Origin: Clostridia bacterium
GTDB taxonomy: Bacteria; Bacillota; Clostridia; Oscillospirales; CAG-272
Assembly (NCBI GenBank): GCA_017504605.1
Contig: JAFVQW010000049.1
Span: 1 to 44,533, forward strand
Length of the DNA stretch: 44,533 nt
Reading direction: 5' to 3'
Shown here: piece by piece, positions 23,625 through 32,618 of the stretch
How the letters are laid out: each line of letters opens with the position of its first letter
How positions within the stretch are numbered: the first letter of the stretch is position 1
Program-made: the position numbers and the translations under genes
Notes under the pieces: generated by a model
What the model saw: the letters and a program-made list of their open reading frames with translations, nothing else
Told to the model about the DNA's origin: nothing
Databases searched by the model: none

Positions 23625-25517
23625 CTATTCGGATTTTGTGATTTTTTCCTTTTCCAAGCTAATCGAGTGAAGCTCGTAGTAGGCGCCTCTTTTGGCAAGC
23701 AGCTCCTCGTGAGTTCCCTCCTCGATTATCTCGCCGCCCGAGAGAACTATAATCTTGTTCGCCGTGCGGATTGTCGAGAGCCTGTGCGCAACGACGAGCA
23801 TCGTGCCGATGCTGCGCATTTTCTCAAGCGACTTCTGTATCAAAATCTCGGTCTCGGTATCGATATTCGCCGTAGCCTCGTCGAGTATCATAACCGAGGG
23901 CTTGTGCGCCACCGTTCTCGCAAAGGAGAGCAGCTGCCGCTGACCCGCCGAGAGATTGTTTCCGCGCTCCCTGATAGGCTCGTCGAGCCCCGCCGAGAGC
24001 CTCGATATAAACCTGTCGGCGTTGACGTATTTGCAGGCCTCCTCAACCGCGGCGTCGTCTATCGTCTCATCTCGGAGCACTATATTCGAGCGCACGCTGC
24101 CCGTAAAGAGGAATACGTCCTGGAGCATCTGTCCGAGGTGACGGCGCAGTGAGGAGCGCTTGATTTTCCGAATATCCACCCCGTCGAGTAAAATCTCGCC
24201 GCGCTGTATATCGTAGTTACGGCATAGGAGCGAGAGTATCGTCGTCTTACCCGAGCCCGTCGCTCCGACGAAGGCGGCAACGCTGCCCGCCTCCACCTTA
24301 AACGACACGCCGCGGAGTACCCATTCGTCCTCCTTATATGCAAACCAAACGTTACGAAATTCAATCTCTCCGCGTACCTCGTCAAGCTCTATCGCATCGG
24401 GAGCATCGTTAACGGCGGGGGGCGTGTCGAGAATTGCAAAAATCTTCTCCGCCGAGGCAAGAGATGCCTGAAGATAATTAAACTGCTCCGCGAGGTTCTG
24501 TATCGGGTTGAAGAACTTCGAGGTATACATATAAAAGGATATGATTATATCGGCACCGATAGTCTGGCCGAGGAAGCTGACGCCGCTTATAGCCCCGCGC
24601 GCTCCGAAGAATAGAATTGCGAGCACCGAGGAGATATAAAGCATATAAATCATCGGGCGGAAAACGCCGTTGACCATTATGCGCTCGCGCCGAGCACGGT
24701 AGAGGCGCATATTTCGCTCGTCAAACTCGCGCCCCTTCTTCTCCTCCTGTAGGAATACCTGAGTTATCTTCATTCCCGAGAGGTTCTCGGAGAGGAAGGC
24801 GTTGAGGTCGGAGGTTCCGTCACGCTCCTTACGGTAGGTTCGGCGCGAGAATTTTCTGAATATTACGGTAAAGAGAGCCACGAAGGGAACGAAGGCGAGC
24901 ACCACCAGCGTAAGCATATAGTTAAGGGAAAGCATCGCGGCGAAAACGCCGATGATAACGAAGATATTTTTCACGAGGTTTACGAGAAGGTTCGTAAACA
25001 TCATAGAAATAGCGTTCGCATCGTTCGAAACCCTGGTAACGAGCGTTCCGACGGGTATCTTATTAAGCTGTGCGTGGGATAGGCTCTCTATATGAACGAA
25101 GGTGTCCTCGCGTATCTTCGAGAGTATTTTCTGACCCACGCGCTGGAGCACCATAGCCTGAAAATAGCTCGATACAAGCGAGACCACGAGTATCGTCGCA
25201 TAGACCGCGACGAAGGAATAGAGGCGCGAGAGCTCGAAGCCCTCCGAGGAGAGAAGTCTCTCTATTCGGCCTATCATAAGCGGGGATATTACGTCGTAGA
25301 AAATTGCGAAGAGCATAAGCAGACCGACGAGAATAAAGCTCGCCGCGTGCGGCCGCGCGTAGGCCAGAAGGCGGCGTACTATCTCGCCGTCCTTCATATT
25401 TCGGTCGAAGCCGAGCGCCTCCTTTTTATTCTTCATAAGAGCGTAGGCGACTATGAAGACGGTCGCAAAGGTGCCTATAACGGCAGCGGCAATCAGAACG
25501 GGAAGAAACTCATTCAT
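23625..25517 (-). CDS. ABC exporter half-transporter, TM288/LmrD-like subunit
   Basis: 630 aa: an N-terminal extra helix, six-helix transmembrane domain (about 60-370) and ATPase domain (about 390-625). Walker A is GATGSGKTT, Walker B VMILDEATANID with the catalytic Glu, and H-loop VVAHRLSTIR. The signature is the variant LSAGQRQLLSF, as in the TM288 side of heterodimeric exporters. With the preceding gene it should form an exporter of drugs, lipids or peptides that has one good and one degenerate ATP site. The ATG is a base after the partner's stop (TGATATG), so they are coupled. Cargo unknown. Confidence 0.92.
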   Translation of the reverse strand: MNEFLPVLIAAAVIGTFATVFIVAYALMKNKKEALGFDRNMKDGEIVRRLLAYARPHAASFILVGLLMLFAIFYDVISPLMIGRIERLLSSEGFELSRLYSFVAVYATILVVSLVSSYFQAMVLQRVGQKILSKIREDTFVHIESLSHAQLNKIPVGTLVTRVSNDANAISMMFTNLLVNLVKNIFVIIGVFAAMLSLNYMLTLVVLAFVPFVALFTVIFRKFSRRTYRKERDGTSDLNAFLSENLSGMKITQVFLQEEKKGREFDERNMRLYRARRERIMVNGVFRPMIYMLYISSVLAILFFGARGAISGVSFLGQTIGADIIISFYMYTSKFFNPIQNLAEQFNYLQASLASAEKIFAILDTPPAVNDAPDAIELDEVRGEIEFRNVWFAYKEDEWVLRGVSFKVEAGSVAAFVGATGSGKTTILSLLCRNYDIQRGEILLDGVDIRKIKRSSLRRHLGQMLQDVFLFTGSVRSNIVLRDETIDDAAVEEACKYVNADRFISRLSAGLDEPIRERGNNLSAGQRQLLSFARTVAHKPSVMILDEATANIDTETEILIQKSLEKMRSIGTMLVVAHRLSTIRTANKIIVLSGGEIIEEGTHEELLAKRGAYYELHSISLEKEKITKSE

Positions 25518-25518
25518 A

Positions 25519-27291
25519 TCACTTACCCCGCTCTTCCTCGAGCCGCTGAAGCTCGACCGTTTTTCTGTATTTCGGACAGGAAAGGAGCAGCTCGTCGTGG
25601 CTGCCGACGGCCGCTACCCGCCCCTCGTCAAGGAAGATAATCTTATCCATTCCCGACACCGTTGAGACACGGTGGGCGATGAGAATAGTCGTTCTTCCCT
25701 TCCTCGTCCTTTCAAGATTTTCAATTATATTGCGCTCGGTGTCGAGGTCAACCGCGCTCACCGAGTCGTCGAGAATAAGTATCGGCGAGTCCTTCATCAG
25801 CGCGCGTGCTATCGATATGCGCTGCTTCTGTCCGCCCGAGGCGGTAACGCCGCGCTCGCCGAGCACGGTCGAGTAGCCGGCACCGAACTCCATAATATTG
25901 CCGTCGATATCGGCAAGGCGCGCCGCAGAGCGCACGCGCTCGAGGTCGGCCCCCTCCTCGGAGAAGGCTATGTTGTTCTCAATGGTATCGCTGAAAAGGA
26001 AGTTGTCCTGCGGGACGTAGGCTATCGCCTCTCTTACCGAGCGGATAGAGAGGTCGTTTACGTCTGTGCCGTCGATAAAGAGCGTTCCGCGCGGGACGTT
26101 GTATATACGGAGAATAAGGTCGACGAGCGTCGTCTTACCCGAGCCCGTAGCACCTATAATACCGACGTTCTCGCCCGCCTCGATTTTAAAGCTCGCCGAA
26201 AGAAGCGCATCGTAGTCGGCATCGGGATAGCGGAAGGTGAGGTCGCGCATCTCAATCTCGCCGCGGGGCGAGGTAAGCGCTTTTACCCCATCGCCGTCGG
26301 TAACGGCGGGGCGTGCATCGAGAAGCTCACTGACACGCCCGAGCGAGGCCACGCCGCGCGAGCGCAAATCCACGAGCTGGGATATTGCCATAACCGGCCA
26401 TACGATAGAGTTAAAGTAGCTTATAAATTCGATAAGCTCACCCGAGGTAAAGTCTCCTCGGTAAACGAGATAGCCGCCAAAGCCGAGGATAATGCATATT
26501 ACCGACTCTACGAAGAGGGTTACGAAGATATGAAGGAGCGTCGAGGCGCGGGTAAAGTCCACGTTTGCCTTTTCGTTATCCTTATTTATCTTACGGAAGG
26601 CCATAAGCTCGAGGAATTCCTTAACAAAGGCCTTGATAACCGCAATTCCCGAGAAGTTCTCCTGCGCAAACTCCGAGAGCGCCGAGAAGGCCTCCTGCCT
26701 CACGCGCCACTTAGACCTCATATACCGTCCGACGATAGTTCCGATAACGAGAAGGAAGGCCATAGGTATAAGAGAGAGGAGCGTAAGGTGCGCATCCATT
26801 CGAAGCATCTTCGTAATTGCAAGAGCGCCGAGAAGAAGCGCATCGAAGAACATAAGCACGCCCGAGCCGAAGCACTCCTGAACCGTCGAGAGGTCGTTCG
26901 TGAAGAGCGACATCAGGTTGCCTACCCTGTTCCTTTGGTAATATTCAACCGAGAGCTCTCTTGCACGGGCGAACATCTCGCGGCGCAAATCGGCCTCGGT
27001 GCGCATCGCCGCTCCGAATATGGTAACGCGCCAGAGAAATCTGCCGAAGACGAGCGCGAGTGCGACGAAGAGCAGCGGCATGCAAATCCGCTCGGTGATA
27101 TATACGAGGTCGAAGGGCATCTCCACTCCGTTCTCAACAACGTAGCCCGCGCGCACGCCGTCTATCACGGCACCGTAGAGCTCGGGCACCTTAAGCTGAA
27201 ATATATCAACCAAGAGTAAAGCCAGAACTCCGATAAGCAGCTGCGGCAAATATTTTAAGTAGTAACGGTTTATATGCTTGCCGAAAATCAT
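25519..27291 (-). CDS. ABC exporter half-transporter, TM287/LmrC-like subunit
   Basis: 590 aa: six-helix transmembrane domain (about 20-320) and ATPase domain. Walker A is GATGSGKTT, signature TASGGQKQRISIARAL and H-loop LIAHRVSTVS. Walker B ends LILDDSVSAVD, with Asp where the catalytic Glu is expected, the known mark of the degenerate-site subunit of heterodimeric exporters (TM287, LmrC, BmrC). Its partner at 23625-25517 has the Glu. AAAGGAAAAG precedes the ATG. No promoter seen; it may be read from the GH2 gene upstream or from a weak promoter in the 68-base gap. Confidence 0.92.
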   Translation of the reverse strand: MIFGKHINRYYLKYLPQLLIGVLALLLVDIFQLKVPELYGAVIDGVRAGYVVENGVEMPFDLVYITERICMPLLFVALALVFGRFLWRVTIFGAAMRTEADLRREMFARARELSVEYYQRNRVGNLMSLFTNDLSTVQECFGSGVLMFFDALLLGALAITKMLRMDAHLTLLSLIPMAFLLVIGTIVGRYMRSKWRVRQEAFSALSEFAQENFSGIAVIKAFVKEFLELMAFRKINKDNEKANVDFTRASTLLHIFVTLFVESVICIILGFGGYLVYRGDFTSGELIEFISYFNSIVWPVMAISQLVDLRSRGVASLGRVSELLDARPAVTDGDGVKALTSPRGEIEMRDLTFRYPDADYDALLSASFKIEAGENVGIIGATGSGKTTLVDLILRIYNVPRGTLFIDGTDVNDLSIRSVREAIAYVPQDNFLFSDTIENNIAFSEEGADLERVRSAARLADIDGNIMEFGAGYSTVLGERGVTASGGQKQRISIARALMKDSPILILDDSVSAVDLDTERNIIENLERTRKGRTTILIAHRVSTVSGMDKIIFLDEGRVAAVGSHDELLLSCPKYRKTVELQRLEEERGK

Positions 27292-27319
27292 TTGACTTTT
27301 CCTTTTTTACATACGACCC

Positions 27320-27350
27320 GCGGGGTCGGAGCTGTCAGCCCCGACCCCGC
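27320..27350. terminator. GC-rich hairpin between GH2 gene and ABC exporter
   Basis: A 10-bp stem (GCGGGGTCGG / CCGACCCCGC) around an 11-base loop. A strong T-run follows only on the plus strand; the minus strand continues GGGTCGTATG, so minus-strand termination may be partial. Confidence 0.5.
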
Positions 27351-27359
27351 CCTTTTTTC

Positions 27360-29606
27360 TTATTTTTTACGAGGCTTACGAATTCTGTTGAGCTGCTTAT
27401 TCATCTTAAGGAGCTCCTCCTTCGTAAAGCTGACGTCCATCATACCCATCATGGTCGTAAGACGGAGAACGGTGAAGCCGCCCATCATCTGCATAATGCC
27501 CTCGCCGAGCTCGAAGCCCATAGCGCTCGCCTTACCGTCCTTGCTCTTCGGCATCTTATCCTTAATCTTCATCATAGTCCTGATGAACCACATCTTGCCG
27601 AAGAAGCTGTCCATAATATCGCTGATTTTATCGTTGAGCGAGAAGCGCCCCTCGGGAGCCTCGACGTCAAACCAGTTAAGGATTGCGCCCTTCTCCTTGA
27701 GGACATAATCCTCGTTCATCGTATCTACCTTGCGGATTACTCCCTCGTCGGTGAGCTCTCCCGCCTTAGCCACGAGCTTCGTCTCTCCCTCGTTCTTCAC
27801 GTCGAAGTAGAAGAAGTGGTCCTCGGCAGTCTTCTTGCCAAGGCTTACACCGTTCGCAAAAAGCTCGACCTCGGGCTGATTAGAGTAAACCGTAACCCTC
27901 GTCACGTCCTCAACCCTGTCGATATATCTTTTGCCCGAAAGGTGAACGAAGGGCTCGTCGGAAAGCCAAGCCTTGTAAGCATAGAAGGAGTCCTTCTTAT
28001 ACTTTCTGTCCATAGTTACAAGGCCCTTATGGTTCTGTCCGTTCTCGCCGCCCTCGGACCTGGCATCGGCGCCGAAGTCGAACATATTCCATACGTGAGT
28101 TGCCCAGATATAAGGACGGGTGAAGAGCTGCTTGATAAGCTCCTCGTGGTAGTAAGCCTGATATTCCTCGGTGTAGTCGCCCTGAGTGGGATTCGAGGTG
28201 TGCCAGTTAAGAGCCTCACAGCCGTACTCGCTGACGCCTATCGGCTTATTCGGGAACTTCTCGTGGAACTTATCGAACCACGGGCCGTTCATCGAGGTGT
28301 CGCCGCCGTACCAGCCGAAGTAGTGGTTGTATGAGACGACGTCGGGAATCTGAACGTACTCGGCATCCATAGAGCACATCGATACGCACGCCATTGTTGT
28401 AAGACGGGTCTTATCCATCTCGTGAACGAGGTCGTTCAGCATACGGTGGTTATCGATAAGGTCGGGGTCGCCCTCGCCGTTCATCGTAATCTCGTTCGAA
28501 AGTCCCCAAACGAAAATCGAGGGGTGGTTGTAGTTCTGTACGATAAGCTCCTTCATCTGCGTAACGGTGTTCTCTCTGCCGTTCGGAAGGTGCTTCGAGA
28601 TATAGGGAATCTCGGCCCATACCACGAAGCCGCGCTCGTCGCAAAGGTCGTAGAAGTACTGATCGTGCTGATAGTGAGCAAGACGAATGGTGGTAGCGCC
28701 AACCTCGTAAATGAGGTCTATGTCCTCCTCGTGATGACAAGGAAGAAGCGCGTTACCGATGCCGAGGCGGTCCTGATGACGCGACACGCCGCGAAGGGGG
28801 TACTCCTCGCCGTTAAGGATAAATCCGCGCTCGGGGTCAATCTCGAAGTAGCGGCAGCCAAAGCGTGCCGAAACGCTGTCGATAACCTCGCCGTAGCGTA
28901 CTATATCGGCCTTAGCCGTGTAAAGATAGGGGTTCTTACGTCCATGCCAGAGAATTGCATTCTCAATGGTGACGACAGCCGTCTCGCCCTCAGCCTCGGC
29001 GACGACGTTACCGTCCTTATCGGTAACGGTGTATACGACCCTGTCGTCCTCACCGAGTGCCGTCACGTAGCTGTCAAGGGTAACGCTCGCATTCGCACCC
29101 GAAACGACGGGAGTTACGGCAAGTCCGCAGCCGCCGAAGTAGTCAAGGTCGAAGTGCGTGCCGTTAACACAGATAAGGTTTACGTTACGGTAAAGGCCGC
29201 CGTAGAAGGTGAAGTCGGCCATCTGGGGATAAACTCTGTCGTTCGGCGCATTGTCAACGAGAATAGCGAGCTCGTTATCCTCGCGAAGCCCGTCGGTAAG
29301 ATTTACGCGCCAGGTCGAGTAGCCGCCGTCGTGCTTAGCAAGCGAGGTGCCGTTAAGATATACCTCCGCCGAGGAGTTGGCGCCCTGAATTTCAAGATAA
29401 TACTGCTCCGCCGCGGGAAGCTCCGCCCGCTTAAAGCTCTTCTTATAGAGGCAGGTGCCGCGGAAGTAATCGTTGCCGCCGTCCTGTCCGTCGGTTGCAT
29501 TCCAAGTATGCGGAAGGTTAACGGCTTCGCCGCCCTCGGTAGCCGCTATATCGGATACGCCGCGATAGAAGCTCCAGCCGAGATTTAAGTTAAGAATTTC
29601 TCTCAT
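27360..29606 (-). CDS. Glycoside hydrolase family 2 (beta-galactosidase-like)
   Basis: 748 aa. Sugar-binding jelly roll (about 1-150), Ig-like domain (about 180-255) and TIM barrel (about 260-550). The acid/base Glu is in GLSNEI (Glu372) and the nucleophile Glu in GVSEYG (Glu460). There is no signal peptide, so it acts inside the cell, probably on a beta-galactoside or beta-glucuronide brought in by the divergent GPH symporter. Exact sugar specificity is not readable. The last ~110 residues form an unusual helical, methionine-rich domain (MQMMGGFTVLRLTTMMGMM) seen attached to several glycosidases of gut clostridia. GGAGGACGAAA precedes the ATG. Confidence 0.92.
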   Translation of the reverse strand: MREILNLNLGWSFYRGVSDIAATEGGEAVNLPHTWNATDGQDGGNDYFRGTCLYKKSFKRAELPAAEQYYLEIQGANSSAEVYLNGTSLAKHDGGYSTWRVNLTDGLREDNELAILVDNAPNDRVYPQMADFTFYGGLYRNVNLICVNGTHFDLDYFGGCGLAVTPVVSGANASVTLDSYVTALGEDDRVVYTVTDKDGNVVAEAEGETAVVTIENAILWHGRKNPYLYTAKADIVRYGEVIDSVSARFGCRYFEIDPERGFILNGEEYPLRGVSRHQDRLGIGNALLPCHHEEDIDLIYEVGATTIRLAHYQHDQYFYDLCDERGFVVWAEIPYISKHLPNGRENTVTQMKELIVQNYNHPSIFVWGLSNEITMNGEGDPDLIDNHRMLNDLVHEMDKTRLTTMACVSMCSMDAEYVQIPDVVSYNHYFGWYGGDTSMNGPWFDKFHEKFPNKPIGVSEYGCEALNWHTSNPTQGDYTEEYQAYYHEELIKQLFTRPYIWATHVWNMFDFGADARSEGGENGQNHKGLVTMDRKYKKDSFYAYKAWLSDEPFVHLSGKRYIDRVEDVTRVTVYSNQPEVELFANGVSLGKKTAEDHFFYFDVKNEGETKLVAKAGELTDEGVIRKVDTMNEDYVLKEKGAILNWFDVEAPEGRFSLNDKISDIMDSFFGKMWFIRTMMKIKDKMPKSKDGKASAMGFELGEGIMQMMGGFTVLRLTTMMGMMDVSFTKEELLKMNKQLNRIRKPRKK

Positions 29607-29648
29607 TTTCGTCCTCCGTTTAGTTAGTAGTGCATTTCCACTTTTTCT

Positions 29649-29677
29649 ATTATAATGTAATTTTTCGCCCGTGTCAA
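29649..29677 (-). promoter_or_regulatory. Sigma-A promoter of the GH2 gene
   Basis: Minus-strand TTGACA (29677-29672) and TATAAT (29654-29649), 17-base spacer. The 312-base divergent gap 29607-29918 holds this promoter, the GPH promoter and the leader hairpin; no obvious operator repeat was found. Confidence 0.85.
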
Positions 29678-29778
29678 TAAAGCCTCGGGATAATTTTGTG
29701 TATTTTCGGTAAATATTTTCACTTCTTCCAAAAATTCACAAATTGAACACAAAATTTATAAAAAATACTGAATTAGCA

Positions 29779-29807
29779 TTGACATATTTTCTTTTTCATT
29801 GTATAAT
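29779..29807 (+). promoter_or_regulatory. Sigma-A promoter of the GPH symporter operon
   Basis: TTGACA (29779-29784) and TATAAT (29802-29807), exactly 17 bases apart. The leader is about 105 bases long. Confidence 0.88.
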
Positions 29808-29831
29808 ATGTTCGGTTTTATACTCTCTTTG

Positions 29832-29880
29832 GCGTCGGCGAATGGATTTGCTGGTCGCTTTTCTTTTTCGCCTTCGACGC
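29832..29880 (+). promoter_or_regulatory. Leader hairpin before the GPH symporter
   Basis: GCGTCG-GCGAA (29832-29842) pairs with TTCGC (29867-29871) and CGACGC (29875-29880), with a 3-base bulge. It lies in the mRNA leader; role unknown. Confidence 0.5.
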
Positions 29881-29918
29881 TGAAAAAACAATAAAAAACG
29901 AAAGGACTATGCATAGAC

Positions 29919-31355
29919 ATGAAAAAACCAAGACAGCTTGACGCAAACGGGCACCGCAAGTTCGGTATACTTGACAGCGTGTCCTATGCGGCGGGTGACT
30001 TCGGCTGCAACATGAGCTTTGCGCTTAAGTCTACCCTCATCATTTTCTGGACACAGTTCATGAGAATGGACTCCGCCCTCTACGCTCTTCTGCTCATAGT
30101 GGTTCAGGTTTGGGACGCTATCAACGACCCCCTCATCGGCTCTATTATCGACGCGGATAAGCACAAATACAAGAGAAACAAATTCCTCACGTACATATGG
30201 TTCGGCTCTATCGGACTTATCGTGGGCGGCGCACTCTGCTTCTTGCCTATACAGGATGCGAAGATGTGGGCGAAGATTATCATCTTCATCGCGGGATACG
30301 TGGTATGGGATGCCTTCTACACCATCGCGAACGTTCCCTACGGCTCGCTCCTGTCGCTTATTTCGAAGGAGCCCGCTGACAGAGCATCGCTCTCGGCTTG
30401 GCGCTCGGTCGGCTCTATGGTAGGCAATATGGTTCCCATGGTTGTTCTTCCCATGATTATCTACGATGCGAACAACAACATTATCGGTACGCGCGTATTC
30501 CTTGCGGCTCTTATAATGGGTGTTCTCGGCTTCATTTCCTTCCAGTTTATGATAAGAAATACCGAGATACGCGTTGAGGATGACGTTAAGGTAAGCGAGG
30601 ATGCTCCCAAGATTAACATTCTCAAGGCCTTCGGAAACTTCATCAAGAACAGACCCGCCGTCGGCGCTACCGTTGCCGCTATGGGTATGTTTATCGGTAT
30701 GCAGGGCGGAACGGCGGCCGTTACGGTTCTCTTCCAGTCCTTCTTCAAGAACGTTCAGATTTCCGGTGTGGTTTCGCTCTTCCAGATGCTCCCCATCGTT
30801 ATCTTCACACCCCTTGCACGTAAGCTCGTTACCAAGTACGGTAAGAAGGAGCTCGCGGTTGTCGGCTCTCTTTGCTCTATCCTCGCGTGCGTGCTTATGC
30901 TCGTTATCCGTATCACTCCCGATACAAAGGGTATCATAGTTTACGTTATCTGCCAGCTCATCAACAGCCTTGGTATGGGTATCTACTCCACCGTATCCTG
31001 GTCGATGATGGGTGACGCTATCGACTACAACGAGTGGAAGACCGGTGCCCGCGAGGAGGGTACGGTTTACTCGCTCCACTCCTTCTTCAGAAAGCTCGCT
31101 CAGGGCCTCGGCCCCTCGCTCGTGCTTCTCATTATGGCGGCGCTTAACTACTCCGAGTACCACGCGGGCAACCAGCTCTTCACGGTTGCACTCAGCCTTC
31201 GTTATCTCGTTGCGGCGCTCTTCCTCTTCTCCGCACTTATGCAGTTTGTAGGACTTGCGCTCATTTACAACCTTGACAAGAAGACGCTTGAGAAGATGAA
31301 CGCAGAGCTCGACGAGCGCCACGCGGCAGCCGTCAGCGCTGACGTAACCGAGTAA
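29919..31355 (+). CDS. Glycoside-pentoside-hexuronide (GPH) cation symporter, MFS
   Basis: 478 aa with 12 membrane segments. Family marks are VWDAINDPLIGSIIDADKHK near helix 2 and DAIDYNEWKTGAREEGTVYS late in the protein (the conserved DxxDYxEWKTGxR motif of MelB-type carriers). It should bring a glycoside into the cell with a cation, matching the divergent intracellular GH2 enzyme. Start: the ATG at 29919 gives the typical LDANGHRKFGILDSVSYAAGD opening; the AAAGGA site is about 13 bases before it, and a nearer out-of-frame ATG at 29909 opens only a 10-codon frame. The binding-lipoprotein gene follows 15 bases later. Confidence 0.93.
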   Translation: MKKPRQLDANGHRKFGILDSVSYAAGDFGCNMSFALKSTLIIFWTQFMRMDSALYALLLIVVQVWDAINDPLIGSIIDADKHKYKRNKFLTYIWFGSIGLIVGGALCFLPIQDAKMWAKIIIFIAGYVVWDAFYTIANVPYGSLLSLISKEPADRASLSAWRSVGSMVGNMVPMVVLPMIIYDANNNIIGTRVFLAALIMGVLGFISFQFMIRNTEIRVEDDVKVSEDAPKINILKAFGNFIKNRPAVGATVAAMGMFIGMQGGTAAVTVLFQSFFKNVQISGVVSLFQMLPIVIFTPLARKLVTKYGKKELAVVGSLCSILACVLMLVIRITPDTKGIIVYVICQLINSLGMGIYSTVSWSMMGDAIDYNEWKTGAREEGTVYSLHSFFRKLAQGLGPSLVLLIMAALNYSEYHAGNQLFTVALSLRYLVAALFLFSALMQFVGLALIYNLDKKTLEKMNAELDERHAAAVSADVTE

Positions 31356-31370
31356 AAGGGGGTAAGAATA

Positions 31371-32432
31371 ATGAAAAAATTAATTGCTATAACTCTCGTT
31401 CTCGCCGCACTCGTGCTCACGCTTGCCTCCTGCGGCGCTATAAACAAGAATGAGGTTGCCGTTCTTTGGAGCGACCTCTCCGACGACTATCTCTTCACTA
31501 TCTCCGATGCTCTTGACCGTGCTATGTACATTGATAACATCAAGTATAAGCACTACGATGCAAAGAACGACAGTGCCGAGCAGTTAAATCAGGCTAAGGC
31601 CGCGATTGCAGCAGGTGCTCCCGCTCTTATCGTTAACCCGACCGACGTGCTTACCGCTACCGCTATTCTCGACGAGGCTAAGGGGGCGGGTATTCCGCTC
31701 GTATTCCTCTGCTCGAAATTTGCTGCCGAGGTTGCACAGCTTGCTGGCGGATACGACAAGTGCATCACCGTTAATACCGATGCATCCAACCTCTATAAGA
31801 CTCTCGGCGAAAAAATTGCCGAGGACCTTCTCGAGAAATACGACGACTACGACCGCAACAACGACGGTAAGATTACCTACACCGCATTCGGCCTCTCCTC
31901 CTCGGCAGTTCCCTTCATCAACGAGAAGCTTACTGCGGCAGGCAAGAAGGAGCTCGACGGCAGTGTATGGACCAGCGTTCTTCCCACCACGAACGTCGGC
32001 GCAACGATTAATCAGATATTCGGCGACTACGACGGAAGCGGTAACGAGGTTAACGCTACTCCCACCGAGCTTATTCTCACCGATGACGATGCATACGTTG
32101 AGGAGATCCTCGTAGCGCTCCGCGCATACGAGCTCAACTACAAGAAGCTCGTCACTCACTTCATTCCTCTTTACACCGTCGGTGTAGCGGCAAATGCTGC
32201 CGACCTCATCGACAGCACCAACGAGGATGAGCGTGCGGCATACAGCGTTATGAGCGCTATCGACGACGGCTTCCTCTCGGGCGCGGCTCTTGAGGACGAC
32301 GACGCTATCGCTCTCGCGGCGGCACACATCGTACGCAACTCGATTAAGGGCAAGCCCCTCTTCGACAAGATTAACGAGGCGTACATCAAGGACGGCGACA
32401 TCATCGTTCCGTATACCTTCTACGGTAACTAA
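31371..32432 (+). CDS. MglB-like galactose/glucose-binding lipoprotein (orphan)
   Basis: 353 aa. Signal peptide with lipobox LTLASC (Cys21), then a periplasmic-binding-protein type 1 fold. DSAEQLNQAKAAIAAGAPAL and NPTDVLTATAILDEAKGAGI match the first lobe of MglB, and DRNNDGKITY matches its EF-hand-like calcium loop. It would sit on the outer face of the membrane and bind a hexose. No ABC permease or ATPase gene accompanies it; instead it follows a GPH symporter 15 bases away in one operon, so it may work with a distant ABC system or as a sensor. GGGGG precedes the ATG. Confidence 0.88.
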   Translation: MKKLIAITLVLAALVLTLASCGAINKNEVAVLWSDLSDDYLFTISDALDRAMYIDNIKYKHYDAKNDSAEQLNQAKAAIAAGAPALIVNPTDVLTATAILDEAKGAGIPLVFLCSKFAAEVAQLAGGYDKCITVNTDASNLYKTLGEKIAEDLLEKYDDYDRNNDGKITYTAFGLSSSAVPFINEKLTAAGKKELDGSVWTSVLPTTNVGATINQIFGDYDGSGNEVNATPTELILTDDDAYVEEILVALRAYELNYKKLVTHFIPLYTVGVAANAADLIDSTNEDERAAYSVMSAIDDGFLSGAALEDDDAIALAAAHIVRNSIKGKPLFDKINEAYIKDGDIIVPYTFYGN

Positions 32433-32447
32433 TTAACGGGCTGCCAA

Positions 32448-32473
32448 GCGCGTTGCGCGACTGAGCAACGCGC
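32448..32473 (+). terminator. Hairpin downstream of the MglB-like gene
   Basis: A 9-bp stem GCGCGTTGC / GCAACGCGC with an 8-base loop, 15 bases past the stop. No T-run follows, so termination here is uncertain; the stronger palindrome is at 32619-32642. Confidence 0.45.
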
Positions 32474-32573
32474 AATGAAATAAATCCTCACGGATTTGTG
32501 AAATGCACTGCGTGCGTGAAATTTGCCTCACGGCAAGTGAAATGCGCCGTGATGCATTAGTATTTATTTCATT
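32474..32573. repeat. Second multi-hairpin element (GTGAAAT array) with terminal inverted repeats
   Basis: Perfect 12-bp ends AATGAAATAAAT (32474-32485) and ATTTATTTCATT (32562-32573). Inside are three GTGAAAT units (32498, 32516, 32537) separated by tiny hairpins: AATCCTCACGGATT, GCACTGCGTGC and TTGCCTCACGGCAA. Same design as the element at 16037-16429 but with a different unit. It too lies between convergent genes. No coding potential seen. Confidence 0.7.
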
Positions 32574-32618
32574 TCATGTTCGAAGCGCACTTCATTAAAA
32601 AGGAACAAAACCAAAGAG

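Noticed and set aside
29909-29941. 10-codon ORF (MHRHEKTKTA) just before the GPH symporter start
   Set aside because: Its ATG is too close to the AAAGGA site and it overlaps the real start out of frame; no evidence that it acts as a leader peptide.
29907-31322. 471-codon minus-strand open frame opposite the GPH symporter
   Set aside because: Antisense shadow rich in charged residues with no family match; the symporter frame is clear.
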